Shown piece after piece: positions 44,165 to 53,523 of a DNA stretch of 64,000 bases. A program made the position numbers and the translations under genes. The stretch's first letter is position 1. The number at the start of each line of letters is the position of its first letter. This stretch comes from JAKAAZ01 sp963817855 (lineage in GTDB: Bacteria > Acidobacteriota > Terriglobia > Terriglobales > Acidobacteriaceae). The stretch is taken from contig CAWFQA010000001.1 in the NCBI GenBank assembly GCA_963817855.1, positions 434,001 to 498,000 of the forward strand, written 5' to 3'. Under the pieces are notes generated by a model, which was given only the letters and a program-made list of their open reading frames with translations, was not told the DNA's origin and searched no databases.

Positions 44165-46640
44165 TTAGTGCGGAACACCCCCGTTGTCGACAGCCAGCTG
44201 GTCGACGTCGATATCCAACTTGGTTCCAAGCTCGCGGAATTTCTGCTCCCACTCGATGCCGTTCGTATCGGCAAATGTTCGCTGGCGCGAGATTGTGTAC
44301 CAGAGATTCTGCGCCTCCCAGACATCCACCTGAGCCGGCAACTCATGCAACACGTCGCAGATCTGCAACGCGGTATCGAGAGACGCGCGATCCATGTGCA
44401 ATTCCAGCTGCTGCATAGCGCGCAACATGCGCTGGCTGACCACGAACGGCACAGAGACAGGGTCGATTCCAACCTGGTCGGCGCGTATCTGGGTCAGCAA
44501 TCCTCGCAGCCGAGCAGCATCGAATGGTTCGTTGGCCAGTTCCTGGCGCAAATCCGCATTCAGGCTGAATTCGGCGGCCAACATCAGCACACGTGGTTTG
44601 GGCATTCCGCTCAGACTCAGGTAGTGCAGCAGCGAAATGTGATCGTCGTACATCGATCGCATGGTGCCTTCCATCTCCCCTAGCGTGGTGTCCAGAAGCT
44701 GTTGCAGAATGCGCCGCTGTTCATCTCGAAACAAAGACGTCAGTGAATAGCGAGTGGTGTCGAACTCGCGTTCAAAAAGCAGGATTCCTTCAGCAACGTC
44801 GGCACTCAGCAGGGTCTCCTGCATCTTTTTGACGGAATTCTGAAACTTATCCTGGTTCGCTGAGTCGACGGATTGCACTGTGGCAGAAAGGCTTTGGTCG
44901 CCGCGGTAGTACACCGCGAACAAAACATCCTCCTGTTCGAGCGTAACCCGCGAAGAGACTTCTGCTTGACCGTAGGCAAAACGGCGACGTCCCGTGCTGA
45001 GCAGTTCACCCGATGTGCGACGAACGTCGTAGCAGAACAGCGGCGTGGTTTCCGGCTGAGGCTCGAACATGGAAATGATGGCATAGTGAGCGCCCACCCG
45101 TTCCAGATCGATTTCTTGCGCCAGTACGCTTTTGCGATAGATGTCGGCTCCGTTGACGTGCTCCGGTCCGTTGCTTTCCGCCTCTGCAAGGCGCTGGAGG
45201 AACGCTGGTTCGAGTGCCGCGCCGGGGCTGCCGAATACTTCCGCCGCCAGTTGCAGCACGCGGGCGGCATAGGAGATCACCTGTACCGTCTCGATCCCAG
45301 CCAGGTCATCGAAAAACCATCCGCAACTGGTGTACATCAGCTGCAGATGACGCTCCATTTCCATCAACTTCAACGCCGTAATACGTTCCAGCGGCGACAG
45401 CGCGCGCAGGCAATGGTCCTCCAAAAAGAGCTGCTGCGAAGCCGGAGTGCGATTCAGGATCACGCCAATGTAGCTGTCGCGGGCGACCGAGGGATCGTGA
45501 AACAACGTCGCCGCAGAGGTCTGCCACAAGGGCCGTGGTTGCATCTCGAAGCCAATCGAGAGCCTCGCGCAGTGGGGACCGCCACTTCTGGTTCGAGCCG
45601 GAACGCTGCCCGGTGTTGCATCCGCAGTCGGAGCGCCATCGGTCCACTCCATGGCCGCAACTCCAGGAAGAATTTTCGCGAATCTCCGCCTCCGATGTCG
45701 GAGGGAATTTCTCCAGAAATTCTCCGTAGTTGGTCAGATGAACTTCGCTGTCCTGCTCAATCGACTGCAGCGCATACGCCAGGGCCATGTCGCCATGTTG
45801 GTGGTGATGCCCGTAGCTTTCGCCGTCGGTTGCGATGTGGACAAGCTGCCCACGCTCTCCGTTGTCGCGGAAACCGTGCAGCAGACGTTTCTTCATGTCT
45901 CCGCCGTTGTTCAGCAGACCTTCAAATGCGATGGCGCGCGAAATTGGACCGTCGTAAAAAAATACGGCGATGCTGTGTCCTTTCGACGTGTGCACCAGGT
46001 AGGGTCGTGTCGGGTCGACCGTCGCATCCGGAGTTTCGTGCCAGGCTCGAGTTCTCGAATCCTTTCTCTTCCCAATTGCACGGACACGTGCGCACTGGTG
46101 GGGCGCCAGAATCGTGAACAGGATTCCGTGCCGCGCCAGCAGGTCCAGGCTCTCCAGATCGACGGCCGTTTCCGACAGCCACATGCCTTCCGGCTTGCGG
46201 CCAAAGCGATGTTCAAAGTCGGCGATGCCCCAGCGGATCTGCGTAATCTTATCCTGCGTGGAGGCCAGCGGAAGAATGATGTGGTTGTAGACCTGCGCGA
46301 TCGCAGAGCCATGTCCGCCGAACCTCTCCATGCTGATGCGGTCGGCGTCCATAATTTTCTGATAGGTCAGCGGAGCGAGTTTTTCCATCCACGCCAGCAG
46401 GGTGGGGCCGAAGTTGAAGCTGATGCGGGAATAATTGTTGACGATGCGAACAATCTTGTTTTGCGTATTCAGGATGCGCGAGCTGCCGTTGGCGGCATAA
46501 CACTCATGGTTGATGCGCGCATTCCAGTCGTGATACGGCGCAGCGGAGTCCTGCACTTCAATCGCTTCCAGCCATGCGTTTTCTCGGGGCGGCTGATAGA
46601 AGTGTCCATGCACGCATACAAAGCGTTGCGGCACGCTCAT
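44165..46640 (-). CDS. GH57/DUF3536 family protein, +1 frameshift
   Basis: Two frames make one protein of about 825 residues. The first (from ATG 46638-46640) gives a GH57-type barrel: FVCVHGHFYQPPRENAW, IQWGIADFEHRFGR-like DFEHRFGRKPEGMWLSETAV (nucleophile-type Glu), and LVHIATDGESYGHH with the catalytic acid-like Asp. The second (to 44165) is the DUF3536 part, from PLWQTSAATLFHDPSVARD through the helical C-terminus. The break lies in about 45538-45556, where one base must be removed. GH57 enzymes act on alpha-glucans; this subgroup is uncharacterised. The start overlaps the stop of the glycosylase gene (ATGA), so both are one operon. Confidence 0.82.
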
Positions 46641-47339
46641 CGATTTCTCCGCGCGGGTGGCGTTTCGCCTTTGACTACCAGGTCACAAGCGCGCCATAAA
46701 TACCAGCTGGCCACCGAGTGCCACGGATCCCAGCGCGCTGCCCGGCGTCGCATCACATCGGGTGCAGGAAGATCGGCGAGGGTGACTGGATCGCCTGGAC
46801 GCAATTTGCCGAAGGTGAGGGCGAATCCCTTGCGGACTCCATAGTCTGAAACCGGGAGCACGTTGGGCCGACCCATGCGAAAGATGAGCAGCATTTGCAC
46901 TGTCCACACGCCAATTCCGCGTACCGTGGTGAGCCGCGCGCAAATCTCTTCATCGTCCATTCGATGCAGCTTCGTTAGCGGCGGCACAATGCCTGCTTCG
47001 CTCTTTTCCGCCAGGTCTCGAATGGCAAGCAACTTACTTGCCGACAGTCCGGCGCCGCGGAGCGCGACGTCGCTCAAGCGCAACATTCCCGCAGCGGTCG
47101 GGGTGCGATCGGGGAATAACTCCAGAATGCGGCCATGAATCGCTTTCGCGGCGCGGCCGTGCAATTGCTGGTAGACGATGGATTCCAGCAGCGCTTCAAA
47201 GGTGGAATGCGTCGGCTTCAGCCGCATGGCGAACGGTCCGGAACGCATGCATCAATTTCGCCAGGCGTGCGTCCGCCGCTGTCAATTCCTGACAGGCGCG
47301 GGCGTGATCGTAACGAACTTTGCGGAGACCGCCAGTCAC
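46637..47339 (-). CDS. DNA-3-methyladenine glycosylase II (AlkA-type), +1 frameshift
   Basis: HhH-GPD base-excision glycosylase. The downstream frame (from 47248) reads MRLKPTHSTFEALLESIVYQ, then VRGIGVWTVQMLLIFRMG with the helix-hairpin-helix and VLPVSDYGVRKG containing the catalytic Asp. It starts too late; the missing N-terminus lies in another frame, where YDHARACQELTAADARLAKL and MHAF run straight into GPF if one base is removed at about 47236-47243. The repaired protein is about 234 residues and starts at a GTG near 47339 (start tentative). It removes alkylated purines. Translationally coupled to the GH57 gene. Confidence 0.82.
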
Positions 47340-47365
47340 AGTTTCCAGTCTATACACTGTTGCGT

Positions 47366-47477
47366 AGAAGCTGTCTCATGTCCGCATCGCGACTTCGGCC
47401 AACGACCTGAGACCCGCTTTGATTGCGGGTCTCACGCTCGACATATCGCGCAATATCGAAGATATGAGACAGCTTCT
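47366..47477. repeat. 112-base nested inverted-repeat element
   Basis: Outer arms AGAAGCTGTCTCAT (47366-47379) and ATGAGACAGCTTCT (47464-47477) are perfect inverted repeats; inside, TGAGACCCGC and GCGGGTCTCA (47408-47417, 47425-47434) form a second stem with loop TTTGATT. It sits between divergent genes. It could be a MITE or a structured RNA. Confidence 0.65.
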
Positions 47478-47494
47478 GGTACGCGAGGTGAGCC

Positions 47495-48958
47495 GTGCAG
47501 CAGATCAACGGAAGCATTCCTGCAGAGGGAATTGGATGGATCGTAGGCGGAGAGGAACATCGCACTGGCACGCGGCTGGAGCTGCGCGCACCCTTCGATC
47601 AATCCTTGATCTCCCATGTCTGGCAGGCAACATGGACGGATGCGCAGCAGGCTGTCGCGGCAGCGGTTGCGGGATCTGCACGCAGTTCAGAATTGGGATC
47701 GTGGCAGCGGCAGAATATTTTGAGCGCGGTGGCCGCTCGGCTGCAATCGGAATACGAACAATTCGCGCAGACAATTATGCGAGAGGCGGGCAAGCCGATT
47801 ACAGCCGCCCGTGCGGAAGTCGATCGCGCCATTCTGACGTTTCGCGTGGCTGCCGAGGAGTCGACTCGAATGGGTGGCGAAGTTCTGCCTCTCGATCTGA
47901 TTCCATCCTCCGCTGGACGGTGGGGACTGTCGCGCAGATTTCCCATCGGTCCGGTTCTGGCTATCACGCCGTTCAATTTTCCATTAAATCTGGTCGCGCA
48001 CAAATTGGCGCCCGCCATTGCATGCGGATGTCCAGTGATCTTGAAGCCTGCGCCACAAACTCCGTTGAGTTCCTGGCAGCTGGTGCGTGCCATTCTGGAA
48101 GCGGGCTGGCCGACGGAGGCGCTGGCGTTTCTCCCGCTCTCGAATGAGGACACATCGCGGCTGGTCGCCGAGGACGATCGCATTCGCGTGGTCAGTTTCA
48201 CCGGAAGCGCGCGCGTCGGGTGGGAGTTGAAGTCAATGGCAAAAAAGAAACGGATCTTGCTGGAGCTGGGCGGAAACGCCGCCATGATCGTTCACCGCGA
48301 CTGGCCGGATCTCGAGGGCGCGGCTCAATCCGCAGTAAAGGGTGGATTCGGATATTCAGGGCAAAGTTGCATCTCCGTGCAGCGCGTGTATGTGCATCAC
48401 TCGATCTTCAAACCGTTTTGCGATGCGTTGCTGAGCCAGGTTGAAAAGCTGCAGCTGGGCGATCCGGCGTTGGACTCGACCGAGGTGGGTCCTATGATCC
48501 GTCAGAGCGATGCGGAGCGGGTGGAGGCCTGGATTGACGAGGCAATTCGCGAGGGTGCGAAGCAACTCGCCGGCGGAAAACGGGCAGGGTCAATGATCGT
48601 CCCAACTGTTTTGACCGGGACGCACTCGCCGATGAAAGTCACCGATGAGGAAGTTTTTGGTCCGGTCATCGCCGTAGAACCGTACGAAAAATTTGACGAT
48701 GCAATCGCCGCGGTGAACGCCTCGAAGTATGGATTGCAAGCCGGCCTGCTGACTCGCGATGCTGGGCTGATTCAAGAAGCCTATCGCGCGTTGCAGGTGG
48801 GTGCATTGATCGTGGGCGACGCGCCAACATGGCGCCTGGACTCGATGCCGTACGGCGGCGTGAAGGATTCCGGAGAGGGACGAGAGGGCGTGCGTTACGC
48901 CATCGAAGAGATGACCGAGCCGCGCCTGCTGGTGATGGCTCTGAAGTCGAACGAGTAA
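47495..48958 (+). CDS. Aldehyde dehydrogenase (NAD(P)-dependent)
   Basis: A 487-residue ALDH. Visible landmarks: PVLAITPFNFPLNLVAHKLAPA (NAD-binding entry with Asn), KPAPQTPLSS, VSFTGSARVGWELK, LELGGNAAMIV (general base Glu) and GYSGQSCISVQRVYVH with the catalytic Cys, then EEVFGPVIAV and PYGGVKDSGEGREG. It oxidises an aldehyde to an acid; the closest groups are the glyceraldehyde-3-phosphate or lactaldehyde-type ALDHs, but substrate is not fixed by sequence. GTG start at 47495 with GAGGTGA upstream. Alone, divergent from the glycosylase. Confidence 0.9.
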   Translation: MQQINGSIPAEGIGWIVGGEEHRTGTRLELRAPFDQSLISHVWQATWTDAQQAVAAAVAGSARSSELGSWQRQNILSAVAARLQSEYEQFAQTIMREAGKPITAARAEVDRAILTFRVAAEESTRMGGEVLPLDLIPSSAGRWGLSRRFPIGPVLAITPFNFPLNLVAHKLAPAIACGCPVILKPAPQTPLSSWQLVRAILEAGWPTEALAFLPLSNEDTSRLVAEDDRIRVVSFTGSARVGWELKSMAKKKRILLELGGNAAMIVHRDWPDLEGAAQSAVKGGFGYSGQSCISVQRVYVHHSIFKPFCDALLSQVEKLQLGDPALDSTEVGPMIRQSDAERVEAWIDEAIREGAKQLAGGKRAGSMIVPTVLTGTHSPMKVTDEEVFGPVIAVEPYEKFDDAIAAVNASKYGLQAGLLTRDAGLIQEAYRALQVGALIVGDAPTWRLDSMPYGGVKDSGEGREGVRYAIEEMTEPRLLVMALKSNE

Positions 48959-49278
48959 CAGCGAGACTGTCGCGCGCATGACATTTCACCCGCAAGTGGA
49001 GCACTTGCAAACGTCGAATGGATCAGCGGTTCTGCAGATATAATTTTGATTCAGAAGGAAAATTTTCCCAGAAATTTTCAATTGGGGTTGCCGAACTTTC
49101 CATCAGTCCTGTAGTCTTTTTTTCGGGTCGTTTAATTTTTCACGACGCCAAACTCTTGTTTTGCAACCAAAAACCCGTCATAGTTCATCGCTCAACAGAA
49201 CACCTTCGGCGGTGGGTTCGGGGAAAATTCAGACAGCTCGGCTGACTGCCGGGCAAGCAGGCAGGGAAGCACCTACAC
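48959..49278. other. Upstream region of the respiratory operon
   Basis: About 320 AT-rich bases without a supported gene. It contains a GCAAGTG/CACTTGC hairpin (48992-49008), a perfect TATAAT (49039-49044) without a good -35 box, and a weaker TTGTTT-N17-CATAGT pair (49156-49184). One of these should serve the actA promoter. Confidence 0.4.
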
Positions 49279-50184
49279 ATGGCGCAGATTTTTGATCGCA
49301 GTTCCAATTCGCTGACTCGGATTAGCCTTGTTCTTTCTGGATTGATCTTGATCGGAATCGGCGTGACGCTTAATTATCTGCAGCGTTCCCCGTGGGTCAC
49401 GCGGCAGGGCCAACGCGCGGAGCAGCCGGTCCCGTTCAGCCACAAGCACCACGTTCAAGGCCTTGGACTGCAGTGTCAGTATTGCCACACCTCCGTGGAA
49501 AAATCGAGCTATGCTGGTATTCCGCCGACCAAGACCTGTATCAACTGTCACGCGCAAATCTGGACCAATGCCGACTTGCTGGCGCCGGTGCGCAACAGTT
49601 GGGCGACGGGCGATTCCATCCCCTGGATCAAAGTTCATGACCTGCCGGATTACGTCTACTTCGATCACTCGATCCACGTCAACAAGGGGATTGGCTGTTC
49701 TACCTGTCATGGCCGCATTGATGAAATGCCGCTGACCTACCAGGAGAGCTCGCTGCAGATGGAATGGTGCCTGAACTGCCATCGCAACCCGGCCAGGAAT
49801 CTTCGCCCCACGTCGCAGATTTACCAGATGGCCTGGAAAAGTCCGTCCACGCTGCATCCAGTCTGGTGTACCAATCAACCCACGACGCCTGGCGTTCCGA
49901 CGGCGCAACTAGTGAATTGCGTCACCCAGAATCCTGACAACAACGCAGCTCAAGTTGCGGCACTCGATATGCCGCAAGTTCCGCCGAGCGGCCCCGATTC
50001 ACCCACATTTGCCGATAATCGCAACTGGTCTTCACCCGGCGGGGGTTCCGTGCATGCCCCGGTTCCAGTCAATCCGCATTTCGTCAAATTCACAGACCAG
50101 ACATCCCTTGGAAACTATCTACTGGTGCAATACCACATTCGTCCGCCGCGGCAGCTGACCAGCTGTGACACCTGTCATCGATGA
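49279..50184 (+). CDS. actA: Alternative complex III subunit A, pentahaem cytochrome c
   Basis: A 301-residue protein with an N-terminal membrane helix (ISLVLSGLILIGIGVTL) and five CxxCH haem-c motifs: CQYCH, CINCH, CSTCH, CLNCH and CDTCH, the last at the very C-terminus. His residues upstream (HKHH) can serve as distal ligands. In alternative complex III ActA hands electrons from the iron-sulfur chain of ActB to ActE or the oxidase. First gene of the operon; its stop overlaps actB (ATGA). Confidence 0.93.
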   Translation: MAQIFDRSSNSLTRISLVLSGLILIGIGVTLNYLQRSPWVTRQGQRAEQPVPFSHKHHVQGLGLQCQYCHTSVEKSSYAGIPPTKTCINCHAQIWTNADLLAPVRNSWATGDSIPWIKVHDLPDYVYFDHSIHVNKGIGCSTCHGRIDEMPLTYQESSLQMEWCLNCHRNPARNLRPTSQIYQMAWKSPSTLHPVWCTNQPTTPGVPTAQLVNCVTQNPDNNAAQVAALDMPQVPPSGPDSPTFADNRNWSSPGGGSVHAPVPVNPHFVKFTDQTSLGNYLLVQYHIRPPRQLTSCDTCHR

Positions 50185-53100
50185 ATCGCGATATGGAAGG
50201 GCAACCCCAACCGATTCTGGACGCAGCCACGAACGATAACCACAAAGGTCAAGATTCGAAGATGGAAAACGAGCATAAGACCGGTACCCACGAGACCATA
50301 GCAACGGATTCGGTTGAAAAGTCAAAATCGGCGCAGTTGATTGAGACCGCCCAGGCGCGTCTGGCAGGCATGTCGGGCAAACGGTACTGGCGGACCATCG
50401 ATGAGTTGGCAGATACCCCCGATTTTCAGGATGCCTTGCGGCGCGAGTTTCCACAGCATGCTGCCGAGTGGGTAGATTCGGTTTCCCGTCGTGGATTTAT
50501 GAAATTGATGGGAGCTTCGATCGCCCTGGCTGGATTGACCGGATGTACCAAGCAGCCGGACGAGCCCATCTATCCGTACATCAAGCAGCCCGAAGATCTG
50601 GTGCTGGGACAACCGATGTATTTTGCCACGGCGCACCCGTTTCCCATGGGTTCGGTACCGTTGCTGGTAAAAAGCGAATCCTTTCGCCCGATTAAAGTTG
50701 AAGGCAATCCAGAACATCCCATGAATCACGGCACCTCGGATGCCTACTCCCAGGGAACGCTTCTGGGTCTGTACGATCCGGATCGTTCCAAGCGCGTGCT
50801 GTATCGCGGCGAAACCCGTGACTATTCGAATTTTGTGTCGGATTTTACCGCCATGCTGGAATCGAAGAAATCGAGCGGCGGACAGGGATTGTATTTCCTC
50901 AGCGGCACCGTGGTTTCGCCAACCCTGGCTGCCCAGTGGAAGAGTGCCAGCGCAAAATATCCCAATGCGAAATGGTTCCAGTACGATCCGGTCAATCGCG
51001 ACTCTTCGCGCGTCGCTTCGAAGCAGGCTTTCGGCGATTTCGTCGATCCGCAGTACAAGCTCGACGCGGCGGATGTTGTGCTTTCGCTCGATGCGGACTT
51101 TCTCTCTGGTCTGTGGCAGCCTGGATTTCTGAAGCTGGCTTCGGACTTCGCCCAGCGGCGTTCACTTGAACCCGGCATCGAAATGAATCGCGTGTATGCG
51201 GTCGAAAGTACCCCTTCCACCACAGGATTCAAGGCAGACCATCGTCTGCGGATGCGGGCCAGCCAGGTAGAGGCCTTTGCGGCGGCTGTGGCCGCTGGTG
51301 TGGGCGCAGGGTCGGCTGCTAGCGGAGCCTCGTGGACGCCGGAACAAACGGCGTATCTGAACGCAGTGGTGAAAGATCTGAAGGCGAATTCCGGCAAGTG
51401 CCTGGTCATCCCTGGCGAGCAGGCGGCGCCGGGAGTTCATCTGGCCGCCATTGCCATGAACCAGGCGTTGGGGAATGTGGGGAAAACGGTCGTCTATACC
51501 GAGACCGTGAATCCGATGCCGACGGTCGAAATCAATGATCTGAAGCAGTTGGTTGGAGATTTGAATGCGGGTAAGGTGGATTGGCTGGTCATTCTGGATG
51601 CCAACCCTGTGTACAGCGCACCCGCGGATCTGGAATTTGTAAAAGCGATGGGTCACGCCAAGACCGTCGCCCATCTCGGCTTGTATGTCGACGAGACGGC
51701 TAACGTTGTGGACTGGCACATCAATGCGGCACATTATCTGGAAAGCTGGTCCGATGTCCGCGCCTACGATGGAACCGTCAGCATCGTTCAGCCGATGATT
51801 GACCCGCTGTATGGAGGGAAATCTGCACATCAGGTGGTCCAGGCCATGCTCGACAGGTCGGACCTTTCGCCCATGGAGGCTGTGCGCGAGAACTGGACAT
51901 CTGTGCTTGGCGGCGCGGCGACTGCCGGCAAGCAGGGTGCGACCGGCGCGGTGAATGCCGATGCAGACCTGCCGTGGCGGAAGGCGTTGCACGATGGATG
52001 GATTGCCAACTCCGCGTTTGCTCCCAAGCAGGTGAGCGCGAAGAATACCGCGTCTTCGGCTGCGCCCTCGCCTGATGTGAACGCGATGGAAGTGATCTTC
52101 CGTCCCGATCCGACCATCTACGACGGCCGATATTCCAACCTCGGCTGGATGCAGGAACTTCCCAAGCCGATCACGAATCTTTCCTGGGACAACGCTGCCT
52201 TGATGAGCATCCAGACCCTGACAAAGCTGAATGCGAGCGAAAGCGATGTCGTCGAAATTGAATATCAAGGAAGAAAGATCAAGGCCTCGGCGTTAGTCGC
52301 ACCTGGACATCCAGATCAAAGCATCACCATCTATCTTGGCTACGGTCGCCGCAACGCCGGTCGCGTCGGAACAGGCGCCGGCTTCGATGCCTTCCCAATT
52401 CGACTGGCTTCCTCACCCTTGTTTGCGGTGGGCGCCACCGTAACCAGGACGGGCGAAACGTACGAGTGTGCGTCGACCAAGAGCCATTACATCGACGAGC
52501 GCAGCGCATTCGCGCGCGAATACGGCAATGTTGCCGACGCGAAGGAGGCGAAACCAGATACCACACCGCATTCACTGGAAGGACGCGAAGCGGAACAGCG
52601 CGGCGTCATTCGGGTTGCCACGCTCGAGCAGTACAAGCAGAATCCAGGATTTGCCCTGGCAAATCCGGAATTCAACGGGCCGACCAAGGGCACGACGCTG
52701 TTCCCGGTGTGGGATTACAGCAAGGGCTATCAATGGGCGCTCTCGATCGACTTGAACTCCTGCGTAGGCTGCAACGCCTGCATCGTCAGCTGTTACGCGG
52801 AAAACAACATTGCCGTCGTCGGAAAGCATCAGGTCCAGGTGGGCCGCGATATGCAGTGGATTCGCATCGATACTTATTTTGAGGGCGACATGAATGCCCC
52901 CAAGGCCTACTTCCAGCCGATGACCTGCCAGCAATGCGAGAACGCGCCCTGCGAGCAGGTTTGTCCGGTGGGCGCGACCGTGCACACTCCGGAAGGCCTG
53001 AACGCCATGATCTATAACCGTTGCGTCGGCACCCGGTACTGTTCCAACAACTGTCCCTACAAGGTGCGGCGCTTCAACTGGCTGCTGTTTTCGGATTATG

Positions 53101-53444
53101 AGACGGAGTCTCTGAAGTTGATGCGCAATCCAGAGGTGACGGTTCGCAGCCGAGGTGTCATGGAAAAATGCACCTACTGCGTGCAACGGATCAACAAGGC
53201 GAAGATTCGCGCGGATAAAGAAAATCGTACCGTCCGGGATGGGGAAATCGTCACTGCCTGTCAGGAGGCGTGCCCGACCCATGCCATCACATTCGGCAAC
53301 ATCAACGACAAGAACAGCCGCGTGTCCAAAATCAAAGCGCAAACACGTAACTACACGGTTCTGGCAGATCTCAACACGCGTCCTCGCACGTCCTACATCG
53401 CCGGAGTGATGAATCCCAGTCCGGATTTGATGGAAAACATTTGA
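50181..53444 (+). CDS. actB: Alternative complex III subunit B (molybdopterin-oxidoreductase-like plus 4x[Fe-S] ferredoxin)
   Basis: A 1087-residue fusion. Near residue 95-120 is an internal twin-arginine signal with a lipobox (SRRGFMKLMGASIALAGLTG then C). The central 700 residues are a molybdopterin-oxidoreductase-like domain that in characterised complexes lacks the cofactor. The C-terminal 230 residues form an iron-sulfur protein: CVGCNACIVSCYAEN, CQQCENAPCEQVCPVG, CVGTRYCSNNCPYK and CTYC with CQEACPTHA. It carries electrons from quinol sites in ActC/F to ActA. Export by Tat fits the tatA gene elsewhere in the window. Confidence 0.93.
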   Translation: MNRDMEGQPQPILDAATNDNHKGQDSKMENEHKTGTHETIATDSVEKSKSAQLIETAQARLAGMSGKRYWRTIDELADTPDFQDALRREFPQHAAEWVDSVSRRGFMKLMGASIALAGLTGCTKQPDEPIYPYIKQPEDLVLGQPMYFATAHPFPMGSVPLLVKSESFRPIKVEGNPEHPMNHGTSDAYSQGTLLGLYDPDRSKRVLYRGETRDYSNFVSDFTAMLESKKSSGGQGLYFLSGTVVSPTLAAQWKSASAKYPNAKWFQYDPVNRDSSRVASKQAFGDFVDPQYKLDAADVVLSLDADFLSGLWQPGFLKLASDFAQRRSLEPGIEMNRVYAVESTPSTTGFKADHRLRMRASQVEAFAAAVAAGVGAGSAASGASWTPEQTAYLNAVVKDLKANSGKCLVIPGEQAAPGVHLAAIAMNQALGNVGKTVVYTETVNPMPTVEINDLKQLVGDLNAGKVDWLVILDANPVYSAPADLEFVKAMGHAKTVAHLGLYVDETANVVDWHINAAHYLESWSDVRAYDGTVSIVQPMIDPLYGGKSAHQVVQAMLDRSDLSPMEAVRENWTSVLGGAATAGKQGATGAVNADADLPWRKALHDGWIANSAFAPKQVSAKNTASSAAPSPDVNAMEVIFRPDPTIYDGRYSNLGWMQELPKPITNLSWDNAALMSIQTLTKLNASESDVVEIEYQGRKIKASALVAPGHPDQSITIYLGYGRRNAGRVGTGAGFDAFPIRLASSPLFAVGATVTRTGETYECASTKSHYIDERSAFAREYGNVADAKEAKPDTTPHSLEGREAEQRGVIRVATLEQYKQNPGFALANPEFNGPTKGTTLFPVWDYSKGYQWALSIDLNSCVGCNACIVSCYAENNIAVVGKHQVQVGRDMQWIRIDTYFEGDMNAPKAYFQPMTCQQCENAPCEQVCPVGATVHTPEGLNAMIYNRCVGTRYCSNNCPYKVRRFNWLLFSDYETESLKLMRNPEVTVRSRGVMEKCTYCVQRINKAKIRADKENRTVRDGEIVTACQEACPTHAITFGNINDKNSRVSKIKAQTRNYTVLADLNTRPRTSYIAGVMNPSPDLMENI

Positions 53445-53523
53445 TCGACAAGGTGATGCACGGATACATGAACGCTAACGCGGTAAGGGAAACCTTAGCG
53501 AACTGAAGAGGGTCGCACGAAGC

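Noticed and set aside
44873..46844. Long forward frames over the GH57/DUF3536 gene
   Set aside because: Antisense to conserved GH57 and DUF3536 motifs; no start signals or family resemblance.
48992..49008. Sigma-54 promoter reading of GTGGAGCACTTGC before actA
   Set aside because: The GG and GC elements are only seven bases apart instead of ten; the sequence is better described as a GCAAGTG/CACTTGC hairpin.
51162..52268. 368-residue minus-strand frame inside actB
   Set aside because: Opposite the molybdopterin-oxidoreductase-like domain; His/Arg-rich composition and no known motif.
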